Below, one piece after another: positions 1-13,176 of a stretch of DNA of 64,000 nucleotides. The translations under genes were made by a program, and so were the position numbers. A model generated the notes under the pieces. The model ran no database searches. It was given only the letters and a program-made list of their open reading frames with translations, and had not been told where the DNA came from. The stretch spans positions 10,798,178-10,862,177 of the forward strand of contig NC_037271.1 of the NCBI RefSeq assembly GCF_000002425.4. Direction: 5' to 3'. Position 1 is the first letter of the stretch, and each line of letters starts with the position of its first letter. Source of the DNA: Physcomitrium patens. Lineage: Eukaryota > Streptophyta > Bryopsida > Funariales > Funariaceae.

Positions 1-734
1 TAGTATGCTAAAAGTACATCCAAGAGAGTGCTCTTTCCAACCTTAGTCGTCGATCTACTGTTGCATTTTTTGTGCATGCGTTATACCCAAAGGAGTGGTA
101 GTAGATACAAAAACAACACCTTAACTTTGAGCGCCCATATCTCTTTCATATAAACTCCAAATCATACAAAATTGACACCAAAAACATAGCCAAAAATCTA
201 AAATTATTGATCTCAGCTTCTAAAGCTTGAATGACTCAAAAGTGTAACCCTAATCCCTAATATGGCCTCGGGCAGCCTCCTTAAAGCCTATTGGTCATGA
301 TTTTTGACCAATAGGAATGGAAATTTTCATCATCCATCTCCATTTATCTATATGGATGCCCTAACTTTTCTTTTTTGCTACCAAGACCCTTCAATCTTTT
401 TTCTTATAAGATTTATATAATATGTGCTCTAAATACCAAAAAAAAAAAGAAACAAAATAAGACTTTAAGGATCACTAATATCTAACAAAGGTAAATCTAA
501 ATATTTAAAATTTAATACTAATAAGATCAACTTCAAAATCACTATAAAAAAAAATAAAGTTATATAAATTCTAATGGAAGTCCTTTTAAACAACTTCTTT
601 TTGAGGTAGTAATCTATTCACATCCTATAACCAAAAAAAATCTACTTATATGGTTTTCACCATGTTTCTAATATATTATGTATTAAATATATAAATACAT
701 TATTTTAGCATGGTAGCCAAACCACAACACGACA
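1..734 (-). mobile_element. Family A LTR, cut by the window edge
   Basis: The stretch matches, in reverse complement, the LTR at 7695-9313 and, in the same orientation, the LTR at 20557-21890. On the minus strand it begins TGTCGTGTTGTGG at 734; its far end lies left of the window. It carries the block with CCAAT palindrome (290-312) and the neighbouring GGCAGCCTCC motif that all family A LTRs share. It may be the 3' LTR of the minus-strand pol remnant that follows, or a solo LTR sitting in that remnant; the missing left side prevents a choice. Many substitutions relative to its relatives suggest an old copy. Confidence 0.8.
290..312. promoter_or_regulatory. CCAAT palindrome in A LTR (copy 1)
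   Basis: ATTGGTCA and TGACCAAT form a perfect 8-bp inverted repeat around a 7-bp centre. The same palindrome is kept at 8118-8140 and 21443-21465 in the other two A LTRs, although the LTRs have diverged around it. CCAAT boxes bind NF-Y in plants; a promoter or enhancer role in the LTR is an inference. Confidence 0.5.
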
Positions 735-3560
735 ATGCTTTATTTGCCCATTTTTTTGGAGATAAAAGGCTATAGATATTCTAAGTCATGTATCTAATAG
801 TATGAAGAAGGCTTAAAAAAAACTTCCCGTGAAGCATGGATCTCGATTTAATATCATGACATGAGGTAATCCATGGTGACAAAAGACAGTATTACAGAAG
901 ACTTGTGCAAGCACTAGGACATCAATATCTAAGTGCATTGTGGCCAAAAGAAGTTGTTACAAGAATTGACCTATAAAGATGACAATTGCGATATGATTAT
1001 GTAATGTCAGTGGCAAATATATAATCAGATCTATAATCATGTGCTCCCAATGTCTCATAGATAGCAGAATTGAGCGCAATAGTTTTAGAGACACTGCATT
1101 GTGTACTTTATTACATTGACATGACTCACAAGAACATATAAAGGCTTGAAAATAGGATTCCTAACCTATCCAAAATCATGTCCTTGAGATTCATTTCAGA
1201 GTCTTTTTTCATCCTTGATGTCTAGATATTGAAATGTCATATCCTTCTTAAAGTATACATGTCTAGAATATAATATTTTTGGATACATAAATCTACTTCT
1301 TAAAATAGAATAAACTATTATTAATAGTATAATTTTGATATTATATATTATCTATCTTTAATCAATAGATAACCATCTTAAAATAAGTATCTTAATACAT
1401 AGCTTTCTTCCATTTTGCTTCTTTGATTAGATTTAAAATGATACTATTAATAGTAGTAGCTTTTATCTTATTACTTGATTTATCCTTCAAGTCTAGTTTT
1501 TACAATAAGCTATCTGGCATAGTATGTTGTTGTCTTTACTTGTACTTAAGCTGGATATGAAAAAGCTGCAACTATTCTTCTCAATGATGATGTCGTGATT
1601 TCACATTTTTTTGATGCAAATTCTATAATAAGGATTGATGGTTAGTCCGAACAACCATTAGCTTTTCCAATAGATAGTAGGGCGACATTTTTGTGGCATA
1701 TAGAATTGCTAATTGCTCTTGATTACATATAGAGTAATTTTGCCTTGTCCTTCTAAGCTTGCATGATTCATACGCCATAGATTGAAAGGTACTACCAAAG
1801 TTTTATTGAAGGATCACTCCAACAGCAAAGTTAGAAGCATCAATGTCAAGTGTATAAGGAAGGTTAAGATCATATGGTTGCAATATTGGAAAAGTAATGA
1901 GTGCTTCTTTCAATTTATTGAAGGCGCTTTGCTACTGTAGTCAAAGGGGGCATCTTTCTCCAATAGCACAAATTACAAAACAAAATGGCAATAATATCCA
2001 CCAAGACCTAAAAATGAGTAGACTTTAAAAGCATCCTTGGAGGTTGGCCAATCATCTACTACTTTTAACTTATTTTGTTTTATACGCACATCTTTGAAGG
2101 ACACCACATGCCTCAAAAAGGTGACTTCCAACTTCCAAAGTTCACATTTTGATTGCTTGTAATAGAAGCAATTATCTTATAGTCAACACATCACTTTTTT
2201 ATAAGTATTGCTCATGCTCTTCAAATATTTTATTATATATGAGAATATCAACAATGAAGACAACTATATCTTATCCAAAAGGTTCCAAAATAATTTTTTT
2301 ATGTGACCCATGAAAGAGGCTGGAGTATTGGTGAGACCAAAAGATAAAATCAGCCAATCAAAATATCCATAGCATGTATAAAATGCTGTCTTTTCTAAAT
2401 TCTCTCTTGGAATAGATATTTGCCAATAGCCTCTCCAAAGATCCAATTTATTAAAGATATTCATGCCTCAAAGTTGGTCAAGAAGATCATCCATACATTA
2501 AAGCCGATATGCATTCTTAACAGTCTACTTATTGAGGCATCGATAGTCGATATAAAGGCAAAGTCTACTATCCTTCTTAGATGCAAAGAGTACATGTGCT
2601 CTTCATGGTGATGTGTTTTCTTAAATGAGGCCTTTATTGAAGAGTTCAACCAATGTCTTCTATAGCTCTTCAAGTTCTTTTGGTACTAGGCAACCATGAA
2701 GTTGACTTCCTGATTTGGCTCTAAGTAAGAGTTCTATTTGAAAGGAGGCATCTCGATCAAGAGGCATGCTACTAGGTAGGTCAGTTGGAATGACATCTCG
2801 ATAATTTCATGAGTTATTTTACCTCTTGTGCTTATTTGGTTGTCTTGACCACCATTGATGCAAGATTTGAAACTACCATATACACTAGTTGCTTATATTG
2901 TATTTACTTCTTCATAAAGGTCGTCTCTACAAATAAATCTTTGGTTGTAAATTATCTTTTTTTTTTATTTAATATGGAGGTATAAAGAATTATCTTGTGT
3001 CTACCATTTTTAAAAGAGATTGTCCTTGCTACTAAATCAACTTGCTTATTTTCCATCTCTAGCTATAGTATATCAATGATAACATCATATCTTAACTTTG
3101 TCACCTTAAACCTCTCTCTTAAGACCTAGGTATCAATCAACCTCAAGGTTTCTTCTTCACATGTCTCATTCAATACGTTCTCTTCGCCATTTGTAAGGTA
3201 TATACTTCCTTCCTTCATTTCTTTAGTTTTAATTCTGAGTCAGTTGATAATTTTAATTGAAATATAATTTTTTATAGAGCCACAATTTATAAGCACTCCA
3301 CATGATTGTCCTCTTAGTAGTCCTATTAGATGTACCAATCAACTCTTGTTATAGTTGTCCGAGGCCATGCCATTTGTCTCTAAAAGATAGTAGCTATTCT
3401 CAGTATTGATCCTCAATGCCTTTATTGAGGAGCCCTATTTTTCTCCTCTATCTTATTATCAACTAGGTGACTTTTGAGACTGTAAACCTATCTTGACTTG
3501 ATGGTGCTTAAATTTTGACATTTTGTACAACCTTTGATTTGACGGCTTAGCTTTTGACTA
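735..3560 (-). mobile_element. Old Ty3/gypsy pol remnant
   Basis: A broken gypsy polyprotein read on the minus strand. From right to left I recognise a protease-like patch (about 3200-3330, motif GVLINCGS), reverse transcriptase (about 2264-2700, FNKLDLWRGYWQI and FGLTNTPASF), RNase H (about 1560-2250, YTLDIDASNFAVGVILQ) and integrase (about 770-1200, SLKLLRSIL and HHGLPHVMILNRDPCF). The order protease-RT-RNase H-integrase is that of Ty3/gypsy. It is heavily decayed with many breaks and is not functional. The 1200-1560 interval is AT-rich and shows no domain. The right edge near 3560 is a junction with repeat R and is approximate. Confidence 0.8.
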
Positions 3561-3744
3561 TATAACTCTTAGTTAGATAATATATATGGAGATAAGAGTG
3601 AAGCCTTCTTCACTCTTATCAATGCCTTTCTAGCCTTTAGTCTTGTTTTAAGACTTTTTAGTATTCTTATCTTTGGCAACAACTATTTTAGTTTAATATT
3701 ATATCATCTTTGAGTGATTTTTTAATCTTTTTAATAAGTTGACA
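3560..3744 (-). repeat. Repeat R, copy 1 (partial)
   Basis: On the minus strand this starts TGTCAACTT at 3744 and matches the repeats at 5572-5830 and 37556-37836 (shared phrases such as GGCTTCACTCTTATCTCC ATATATA in diverged form). The copy sits against the K LTR fragment on its right; the left end is not sharp. It may be a short LTR or part of one. Confidence 0.55.
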
Positions 3745-4053
3745 ACTGATCCTCTCTGGGTTTCAATTCTTAGCTTCTTGAGATAAATTTTCCTAAAATC
3801 TACTATTAACTTCTTCTTATATATGCCTATATTATTTTATTTTTCAATCTATTTTGACTTGTCTTATTTAAAGTCCTATAAAATAAATAGAAGCCTATTT
3901 CATAAAAAGATAATAATAGTATCCTTAAATTTTATTATCTTTCGACTATTATCTTTATTTTAAGATAATTTTCTATAATATTTTAAAATAAAATCTTTTA
4001 TAATATAATATTTTTTTTCTCTCTTTCATTCATTAGTCATATTACATCATGAC
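3745..4053 (-). mobile_element. Family K LTR, start only
   Basis: Read on the minus strand from 4053 it begins TGTCATGATGTAATATG and runs parallel to the plus-strand LTR at 40261 for about 300 bases, including a shared AAATAGGCTTCTA stretch and AGAGAGGA. To its right follows a purine-rich rim (GGCGGTAGA on the minus strand) and C-type integrase sequence, so this is the 3' LTR of a minus-strand element whose pol is C-like. Old and broken. Confidence 0.6.
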
Positions 4054-5192
4054 ATCTACCGCCTCTTGAATCTATACATCCTTTGGCATGCATCAAATTT
4101 TCTTCATTACATTGATATAGAATATTTTTCATTTTAGTCAAATTCTTGATCTTCAATTTGGTCTTCTTCTTCCATCTCAATATCTTAGAATGGATATTAT
4201 TCTTCATTAAAAAAATATATTTTTTTCTTTGTTTAAATAACTTGATTTGCTTACTTATTATAAATATATTTAATTTTATACCATTAAGTTCTTGTAATAA
4301 ATATATTCCATTCTTGTATACTTATTTCATAACATAAGATCCAAACCATCTTCTTACAAATTTCTTTACTGTGCCATGTTGGTGGTTTAAACTACTATAA
4401 TAAACTAATATCCAATAACTATTTTGAATTAGTTTTAGATGCAATCGATGCTTTTTGTCAAAGCTTTATTTTTTTTTTTTCCTTGCCTCTTTCAACTTTC
4501 TTACAGCTACTTTGATATCCTCAGGTCTTCTTTCAAGTTATCAAATTTGTAATGCTAATAATTCTTTTCTTGTTATACCATCTTTTCAAGGTAATACATT
4601 CCATGTTAGTACAACCTTCTCTATTAGCATCATTGATTTTTGTCCATACATTAATTCTGTTGGCATATATTCTATAATCATATTATAAATTATGTAATCC
4701 ACCTATAATGCAAATGATAATAACTTAGACTAAATACCTATCTTACCTTTTCATGCTTTAATCAATACTTTAATAATTCATTCTTGTCATTTTCTTCCAG
4801 ATTATATGTAATTGTTAATGCAAGTTTAATGTCCATCCTTTTGTAGAACTCTTTTGCTTCATTTGTATCTAATTCTCTTCTATTTGTGGTGATTTTTCCA
4901 ATACAACTATATTGGAAAATAATTTCTTCTAATATAAACTGACATATCCATTATGAAGTCTTTGTTTGAAGTGCTTTCTCTACTATTTGATTTATCAAAT
5001 CCTCTCAAGTAAGTACTAAGTATTTTTTTTGTCCAAACACCATTATCATTGTAATTAAATCAACCACCCATTTGTAGTGAATTGCTAATAGATATGTTCG
5101 ATGAAATCCATATTAATAACAAATATTTGAATATATTTCATAAGTCTCACAAGATCCTACAAAATTTATCACATTCTTATACATGCCCTCTA

Positions 5193-5248
<56 letters not shown>

Positions 5249-5300
5249 CTGTGCAAATATTACCCAAATGCTTCAATATCCAACCTATCAACTTTTATAA
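4054..5300 (-). pseudogene. C-type integrase remnant
   Basis: The minus strand codes, in a decayed form, the same C-terminal integrase piece as the whole C element at 52836-53780: around 4325-4450 it reads SSLNHQHGTVKKFVRRWFG, matching the NSLDNQHSTLQKFSKRWFG of the intact-looking copy. The stretch is adjacent to an LTR start at 4053, as expected for the 3' end of an element. It is a fossil with many breaks. An (AT)n tract interrupts it at 5196-5245. Confidence 0.65.
5196..5245. repeat. (AT)n microsatellite
   Basis: About 25 uninterrupted AT dinucleotides. Confidence 0.95.
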
Positions 5301-5571
5301 AATTCTTTAATGATATTTTATTCAATGCCACAGTTACATATAACCTATTGTAGCACTCAATTCTTTTGCTTTAGATGCTTCTATAAAAATCTAACTTGAA
5401 GGAAATATCCATAAGCCTTCATCCAAATTCTTTTAAATTCATAATTTGTCCAATCTTCTTGCCGCTTCAATGCACTTATGTACTTTCCAATGTATAATCA
5501 TTCACCATCATATAACTATCAAGGACATGAATTTCAAAGAAAGAAAATCTTCAATACACTCTTGTATCACT
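5301..5571. other. Unassigned AT-rich stretch
   Basis: I see no domain, repeat end or RNA gene here. It lies between C-type integrase remnant and repeat R and may be foreign filler or more decayed element sequence. Confidence 0.5.
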
Positions 5572-5830
5572 GAAAGGAACTAGAAAGTCACTCAAAGTTG
5601 ATATAATATTGAACTAGAATGGCTATTGCCAAAAAGAAGAAAACTAGAAAGTCTTGAAACAAGGCTAAGGACTAAAAAGGCATTCACATTAGTAAAAAAG
5701 GCCTCACTCTTGCCTCCATATATACTCTTATCTAAGAACTATATTGCGATGTCTTATAGGACCTTTAAAATAAGTTGACTTTATAAGATGTGTAACTTAA
5801 CTTGTAAGGTAAATTTTTTACATATGTGCC
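5572..5830 (+). repeat. Repeat R, copy 2
   Basis: Matches the R copy at 37556-37836 along most of its length (GAATGGCTATTGCCAAAA, then CTATATATACT, then CTATAGGACCT in diverged form) and is inverted with respect to copy 1 at 3560-3744. It merges on the right with the probable LTR of the chromodomain element G, so R may be an LTR portion rather than an independent repeat. Confidence 0.6.
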
Positions 5831-6729
5831 ACGTAGTTATTTATTCTATAAGCTATCAATACATAATTAGCTTATTGACTAACTTTCTAACCTACCAATC
5901 AACTACATACACATGTAAAGTTAAGTAGTGTCTATGAAGCTTTTAAAAAACTTCTCTAAAAGGTCTTATAAAATTAACCTAGTTTTATCTTTTTTTTATT
6001 TAGTCCTACCTTATTATATAGATATTTATTAGAATATCTATATATGTCCATGACATTATCCAACCTTCTAGGTATGAGTTTGACAAAGAACAATCTTCAT
6101 AAATTAAAGAAATCTAAGATGTGGCAAATTATATTTCTTATATACTCTAGTCTTTACTCTCTTTGAAGATGGTTGATAGGCCCTCTCAACCATCGATAGT
6201 ATCCCATATCAGGGCGAGAAGACACCATATTATTTGGTTATTGTTAAAGCCTTCATAACTTTCTTCAAATAAAATATTTGGAACACCGTCAGGAGTTGTT
6301 CCTACCTCTAATAAAATCACCAAATATCAAGAGTCTCTTCTAAAGTCGTGATATTAAATACATTGTATCATGCCATCTATTCGAGGAAGGACATGTTATT
6401 CTTCAGGATCTTTATCTTGATTTTGTCGTCTTGAAGGTTGTGACAATTGCAATGTCTCGTTTAATAAGTTTGCAAATGAAAGTTCTTAAGTTGAATCTAT
6501 TGCTTATTGATTCTTCATCTCTTCAATGCTGCAAATATACAGAAGCTACAAAGAAAGATTAAAAATAGAATGTTATCTTTTTTTGATCTTATTTCTTTTA
6601 TAGCAAAGATTTGCTATTCTTCATCTTAGTTTTGATGGATGTTATTAATGAAAGGCTTAAACTTTCTTTGTTGCCTTTTCAAGATTCTTTGATGGCTTCT
6701 ATGTGCATTCATTAATATCATATCGGTGC
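5831..6729 (-). mobile_element. Element G: 3' end, chromodomain tail
   Basis: Next to the C element, the minus strand at 6650-6729 reads RYDINECTWKPSKNLE, the second half of a retroelement chromodomain whose first half lies at 38285-38476 on the far side of the 31.5-kb C insertion. The following 3' untranslated part (about 6060-6640) is closely parallel to that of element H (62340-62665 and 63829-64000). A possible 3' LTR start, TGTCATGGACAT, lies near 6056. Chromodomain gypsy elements (chromoviruses) use this domain to steer integration to certain chromatin. The copy is old and broken. Confidence 0.75.
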
Positions 6730-9659
6730 TGTTGTATTACGTGTTGTCTTGTTTGAAAATGCACCGGGCATGTAATTGTGAAAGGTAAGGTTGTGTTTTA
6801 TAAACATCCAAGAAACTCTAATAAATTTCATCTATTTAAGAAGAATATAATCCAAATTCTAATTCAAAAGTGCTAAAAAATACTCTTCTTAGTAGCCTCA
6901 ATTACCTTGTTACATTCATATTTAAGTAATTTAGATTTTTTCTTATAAGCTCCTATCCTGATCAGTGAGGTTTGAAAAGCTATAACTTCTAATCTAATTT
7001 TCTACTTGATGTGAAATTTTGCATGTAATTGTCAATATAAGTCTTTTATACTTTCAAGAATTTTTAGCCCAATCCAACTTATAAATTGTGAGAAAACCTA
7101 CAAAAACTACAGTGATATTACTTGGCCACTAACTTAAAAGGAGAAGCAAAAGTTCTAGTAGTGATTTCTCCTTCTCCAACTATCAACTTCAACTTAAAAT
7201 TGGTGTGCCACTTGAACTTCAAGTCCTTCAACACTATGCCAAATTTCACCTTGATCTGACTTGTAGATCTCTAGATATCACAAAAGCCCTATCCAATCTC
7301 AAATTATCAACTTTCGATATGTTCTTATATTAAAACCTAGATATCTCTCAATTACACCATTGAGTTATCACAAAATTTTATATATACTTAAAAAACCTAA
7401 TTTACTAAGCATTGTCAAAATTTGAATTGTAGATGTGATACCAATTTTACGAATTAGCTGAGAGTGCTTATCATAATTTCATTATATAAATTCCAAGTTG
7501 CCAATACAAACCTTGACTTCCAACAAAAATTGCAAAGTCTTTCTAAATCCTACCAAAACTAGCCTTATGTCTTTGGAAGAAGCTTCAACCTTGTTCTCAA
7601 ATTCTAATCTCCGATCTTTGAATGAAATCCTATTTTATCCTAGGCAGTCATTTTAGTGGCTATAGGTCTGATTTTGACCTTGTCTCACAAACGGTGTTGT
7701 GTTGTGGTTTGGCTACCATGTGAAAATATTGGGTTCATATATTTAATACACAATATATTAAACAATATGGTAAAAGCTATGTTAGTGGATTTTTGTTAGT
7801 TATAGGATGTAGATAGATTACTACCTCAAAAAGAGATTGTTTAAAAGGATTTCTATTAGAATTTATATAACTTTATTTTCTTTTGATAGTGACTTTGAAG
7901 TTGATCTTATTAGTATTAACTTTTAAATATTTAGAGTCACCTTTGTTAGATATTGGTGAACCTTAAAGTTTTATTTTATTTCTTTTATATAATATTTAGG
8001 ACATATATTGTGTAAATCTTATAAAAAAATGAGTTGGAGAAGGATTTTGGTAGCAAAAAAGGTAGTTAGGGCACCCATATAAATGAATGGACATGGATGA
8101 TATAAATCTCCATTCCTATTGGTCAAAAATCATGACCAATGGACTTCAAGGAGGCTGCCCGAGGCTATATTAGGGATTAGGATTACATTTTTGAGCCATT
8201 CAAGCTTTTGGAGGCTAAGATCAATAAGTTCAAGTTTTTGGCTATGATTTTGGTGCAAATTTTGAGTCAATTGGAGTTTTTATGAAGGAGATATAGGCGC
8301 TCAAAGTTGAGGTGTCAATTTTGTACCTATTGTCACTGTTTTGGGTATAACGCATGCCTACAGAAAGCAATAGAGGATCGACGACTAAGATTAAAAAGAG
8401 CATTTTCTTGGCTACATTTTTTGTATACTTTTTGATGGATTAAAAGTTGGAATGAAGGTGATATTGGAGGTTGAAATTAGTGCTTGCAAATCTAAAGGTA
8501 GTAAATGATCCGATTCTCTAGTGGTTGTGTTTTGAGTTGTATCTTGAGCAATTTGTCGATATTTTAGCTCAAAATTTCTAAAATTGTATGTAATCATATT
8601 AATAAACTTTATGTAAGAATTTTGTGGCATTTGAATTTTTAATTTGTCAGAAATAAAGAAAATAGTACTCAAATGCTTTTGAATTAGGGTTTAAAGCACT
8701 TGCTAGGATTTTTAAGATGCTATACGATTGGTAGTCAATTTATGGCTGAATTTCTTTTAATTATGCTTAAAGATAAATCCTATATTATTTATAAATTTTT
8801 AAAAAATATAATAGTTGGATTGAGAGATATAAATTTCTAAAGTTTGAGAAAAAAACTTTTGAGAGAAAAATATATTTTGAAGGAATTTTATTATAATTTG
8901 AGCAGTTTATATAAAGTGAAGGGATTTTTTTTGGAAGTTAAGACTTTATATATAATTTGAAGATAGATATATAGAGCTATGGTTAAATTTTGATATAAAG
9001 ATGAATTTTTTAGAAGAGATTATGGATTTTTCTTGGAATTATTGAAAATCTAACTTATTAGCAAATGATAAGTTATGATTTGGTGTAATCAAGAATATTA
9101 GGAAATTCCTAGATATTTTAAAAAGCCTTATTTATAATCTTTCTTAAATATAAAAGATTTTATAAGTACACTATTTTTTGATATTGTAATATTTATTTTT
9201 CTTTTATTTTAAAGGTTAAATAACTTATTGGAACTTGGCTAATAAGTTAAAATAAAATTCTCTACAGCTAGATATCCAGTATATTTTTAGATGAAAAACC
9301 ACACAATATGACAACGGTCGATCCTCAAGTATCAATCTAATCTATCATAAAGATTTTTTAGGCCAATCTTACCATCAACTTAATCCTAGTATCAACTATA
9401 CTAATTATTTACGTCTTGTAACTTGATTTTATCAATTTATGGTCTTTTTAAGATAGTAAAGGAGTCTCTACAATTAGAAGGTAAAATTACTAACTAACCT
9501 TCAACCTACTAACTATTAATATAAGAAAATAATCTAAGAAGCTTTTATAAAAGCCATATTTAGATACCTTGAATTATTATTAAATTAAGATAATTAGATA
9601 TTAATTAGAAATTTAATTTTGATTATAATTTTACTATATAGTTGTATTACATCACGACA
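6730..9659 (-). mobile_element. 3' LTR of old C element, split by A LTR
   Basis: Ends at 9659 with ATCACGACA (minus-strand start TGTCGTGATGTAATAC) and at 6730 with TGTTGTATTACG. Without the A LTR in it (7695-9317 with one target copy) it is about 1307 bp, close to its partner at 36682-38284 minus repeat R (about 1.3 kb) and to the solo copy 38477-39799. Confidence 0.85.
7695..9313 (+). mobile_element. Solo LTR, family A
   Basis: Starts TGTTGTGTTGTGG and ends ACAATATGACA, flanked by ACGG on both sides (7691-7694 and 9314-9317), a 4-bp target-site duplication. The sequence of the host C LTR rejoins cleanly across it when compared with the C LTR at 36682-38284. No internal sequence is present, so it is a solo LTR left by recombination. 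Length 1619 bp; contains the CCAAT palindrome at 8118-8140. Confidence 0.88.
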
Positions 9660-12600
9660 TCCACCTCCGCTTAACCTGCACATCATCTAGTATGTGCCAA
9701 ATGAACCATATGTCATAATTGGCATCACACCATCTCTTCAATTTCTTCATCAAATCTTTCATTTCTCTTTTCACCATCCTTTTCAAAATAATTGTCTTCT
9801 TAAAAAATATTGATATATTTTGCATGATCTTTCAAATTGATTTTTCTATCTTGTCTTTTAAAAATCTTTACTTTTTTCTAAAATAATAGGTATCTTCAAC
9901 CTTATATCATCTAACTCTCTTAATGAATATGTGGCATTATTATGAATCATTACTGCTACATATGGTCCAAACCAACGTTTTGAAATTTTTCGCAAAGTAC
10001 TATGTTGGTTATTTAAACTTGTGTTATAAATAAGTACCCAATCACCTTCTTCAATTACTCTAGGCTTCAATTGATGTTACTTATCAAATCAAGTCTTGTT
10101 TTCTAACCTTACTTTTTATAATCTTCTTAATGCTAGTTCTACATCTTCTCATTTTTGTTCAAGTTGCCGAATTCTAAAAGCTAATAATTCTTCCCTTATC
10201 AATCCATCTTCTCATGGTAGCATACTCTAAGTTGGAACATGTTCTTCAATTGGCATAATTGATTTTTGACCTGTTATAAGTTCTTCTAGCATATATCCTG
10301 TTACTGAACTATATATTATTTGATCAGCCATAATACATAAGATAAAAATCGAGGCGATTCTCTCACTCTAACATTACAAATTTTAAATAAGGCTTTTACA
10401 ATTGGTGGATTTCTGCGTTCACTTTTTACATTCTCTTCTAGATTATAAGTAGTAATCAATGATAATTTAATCCCACATCTTTTAAAAAATTCATGAGCTT
10501 TATGTGCATCTTATTCTCTATGATTTGGAGTGATCTTTTTTATACATCAATAGTGGCAAATAACATCCTTGAATAAAAATATGCAAATTTCTTCAATGGA
10601 CTTTGTTCTTAGTGCCTTGCCTTCTAATTGGTTTGATAAATCTTCACGAACCAAAACTAAATATCTCATTTTTCATTGTCCTATCAACATAATAACTAAA
10701 TCTACAACCCATTTAAAATAAATAGCCAAAGGATATGTCAGATGTAATCCATCTCAATGTCATATATTTAAATACATTTGACAAGTTATAGAAGATTTTA
10801 CAAATAAAGTTATATCTCAATACATATTCTTCTATCAATATCATTCCTTCAATTTAGCAAAAGTAGTCCAAATTCCTCTATATTCTACCCATAGACTATT
10901 ATGAAACTCCTTGAATAGTCTTTATTGATCTTCCTTGGTATCTACTATTCATTGTGGCATTTCAACTCCTTTCTTTGGTCTCTTCTATAAGAACCCTTCT
11001 TAAAGCAAAAATTCGTAAGTTTTTTTTCTTATTTGATTAAATTTTTTTCTTCACCAATTTTCTTGTTTAGTCAAGGTATTCAAATAAAGACCAATTTCTA
11101 ATAATTTTCTTTTATAAAACTCTTCAAAAAACATCTTATCTTCTTTATTATTAAGATTTGATATTGAATAAAATTTTATTCCAACATCATCAGTATCTTC
11201 AACCATCTCGTGTTTTCTTTCATATCTTGCTTCAGATAACATATCTACTACCAAATTATCTTTTTTACCAACATGCTTAAATTTTGGATTTAATGACTTA
11301 ATATAAGTAATCCATCTTAACATTGAAATATTTGGTGTTGAACAATTAGTAATCATTCTAAGTAATAGCAAACAATCTGTTTCAATTACTACCACAACAT
11401 CAATCAAGTAATTTTTTTTAGCTTTCATAGTCGAAACAATTCCCAATAGTTCTCTTTTAACTTAGAAATATGAACGTTGATGAGTACTTAAAACTTTAGT
11501 TCTAAATCAAACTGCAAATCTGTTTTCATTTAAATCATCTTGATCCAAAGTCCAACCAATAGTAATATGATTCGTATCCATAGTAAGTATTACTTACCTA
11601 TTACACTCATAATCAATTCTTCTTAAAATTGGAAGTGTCAATAATAATATCTTTAGCTTTTGCATTGCTTCAATATGTTTTCTTTCCTATTTAAATCGAC
11701 AACCTTTTTGTAATAATTCATACAATGGATCTGCTATATAAGCATAATAAAGGATCAAAATATAATAAAATACACAAGCTACTAAAAATCTATGTATTTC
11801 TATTAAAGAATCACATATATCCTTCATCCTTATTATTCCATCAATTTTACTCGGATCTAATTTTTTCCCATAAAATTTATACACATGTCCAACAATGATA
11901 ATCTCTTATATTTCAAATGTAAATTTTGCTCCTGAAAGTGTAAGATGAACTTCTTCAAATTAGGTTAAAATCTTTTCACAATCTTATATATGATCAACAA
12001 TATACTTATGATACCCCCTCTCATCTAAGGTCTCATCTTTTTCTTCTTCTTTATATCCTTTGATGAAGACATCATCTAAAAAAAACATAGTTTTTTCAGG
12101 AATGAAGTCCCTTAATACCTTATTTATACCATTCATCATATGTATAATTGAGTTAGTAGCACCTTGTAGAAGAGTACACATTTTAAGTAGTCCAAGTCGC
12201 ATTCTTATTGTTATTAAATCTCTACTTCTATATATAAGTTGAAATTGATCATAACCTGAATATAAATCATCCATTGAATAAATTACCCTTCTTACAAATA
12301 CTTCAGCGAACTCATCTACTAAAAGTCCTATATCCGTATTTTTAATAGTTATTACATTTATTAGCTATATAGCTTGAATAAAGCATAATGATCTATTTTT
12401 CTTAAGCATTGTAAACCAAAAACTAGAATATAGAGTAAAAAAAGGCTCCAAAATCTTCATTTGTATTTTTTCTTTCAATAGTTCCACCAATTTAGGTAAA
12501 TGTGTCCTTGGCACAAGAATTGGCCCTAAATTCTAAGGCACATACAATACTGTGAAGATAATCATAGGAACAACAATATTAAGATCCACACATCCTATTT

Positions 12601-13171
12601 CATAAGATCCAAAAGCAAATGGTTTACTTTGTTTTTTAAGCATTTTTTTAAAATATTCAATGTCTATTGGTAATAAGGAACCATCACATCCAATCTTCAT
12701 TTTATCAAAAGTCTCCTTCATAAATTGATGTTTAATATTCTTTAGATCTCTTAATTTTTTTTCTTTTGATGCTTCTTCTACTTGTTCTATAGAATATTTT
12801 AGTAAAGGTTCAGTAATGGATTTTATCTTCTTGTCTATTTTTTTATATTTTGTCTCAAGAATAACTTTTGGTGCTTCAAAAGATTCAAGAATAGTATAAA
12901 ATTCTCTTGAATATATTTCTACAATCTTATCATCATCTCTTAATCCAATAGATGTAATTAATTCCAAAGGATACTCTAATCTATTTTCTTTATAAATTCC
13001 TAAAATCGTCTCATCATCTCTTAAAGTTTCTAATTTATATAATTTCTTTTTAATATTATATATTATTTTTCTTTTATTTTCTTTTAAATATTTAATTTTT
13101 TTTATATATAATACTTCTATTTTCAAAAATACCAATAAAACTTGTATCAAAGGTACCTACATCTTACAAGA
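9660..13171 (-). pseudogene. Pol region of old C element
   Basis: Minus-strand fossil of the C polyprotein. From right to left: the segment before RT (about 12533-13171, IGCVDLN), RT (about 11680-12480, DDLYSGYDQFQL and FFLDDVFIKG, parallel to FLDDVPIKG in the plus copy), RNase H (about 11050-11600, DCLLLLRMI and LRWITYIKSLNP), and integrase with its C-terminal barrel (about 9850-11000, STLRKISKRWFGPYV). Same order and family as 50541-53780. Decayed with many breaks. The segment 9660-9850 is the 3' untranslated part ending in a purine-rich tract beside the LTR. Confidence 0.85.
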
Positions 13172-13176
13172 GTATC

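Noticed and set aside
4146-4688. Small hydrophobic ORFs as host genes
   Set aside because: They run on the strand opposite to integrase remnants, consist of Phe/Leu/Ile-rich translations of AT-rich DNA, and have no recognisable domain.
1-9313. Inverted pair of family A LTRs as ends of one DNA transposon
   Set aside because: The right copy (7695-9313) has its own target copy ACGG within a C LTR, so the two are independent insertions.
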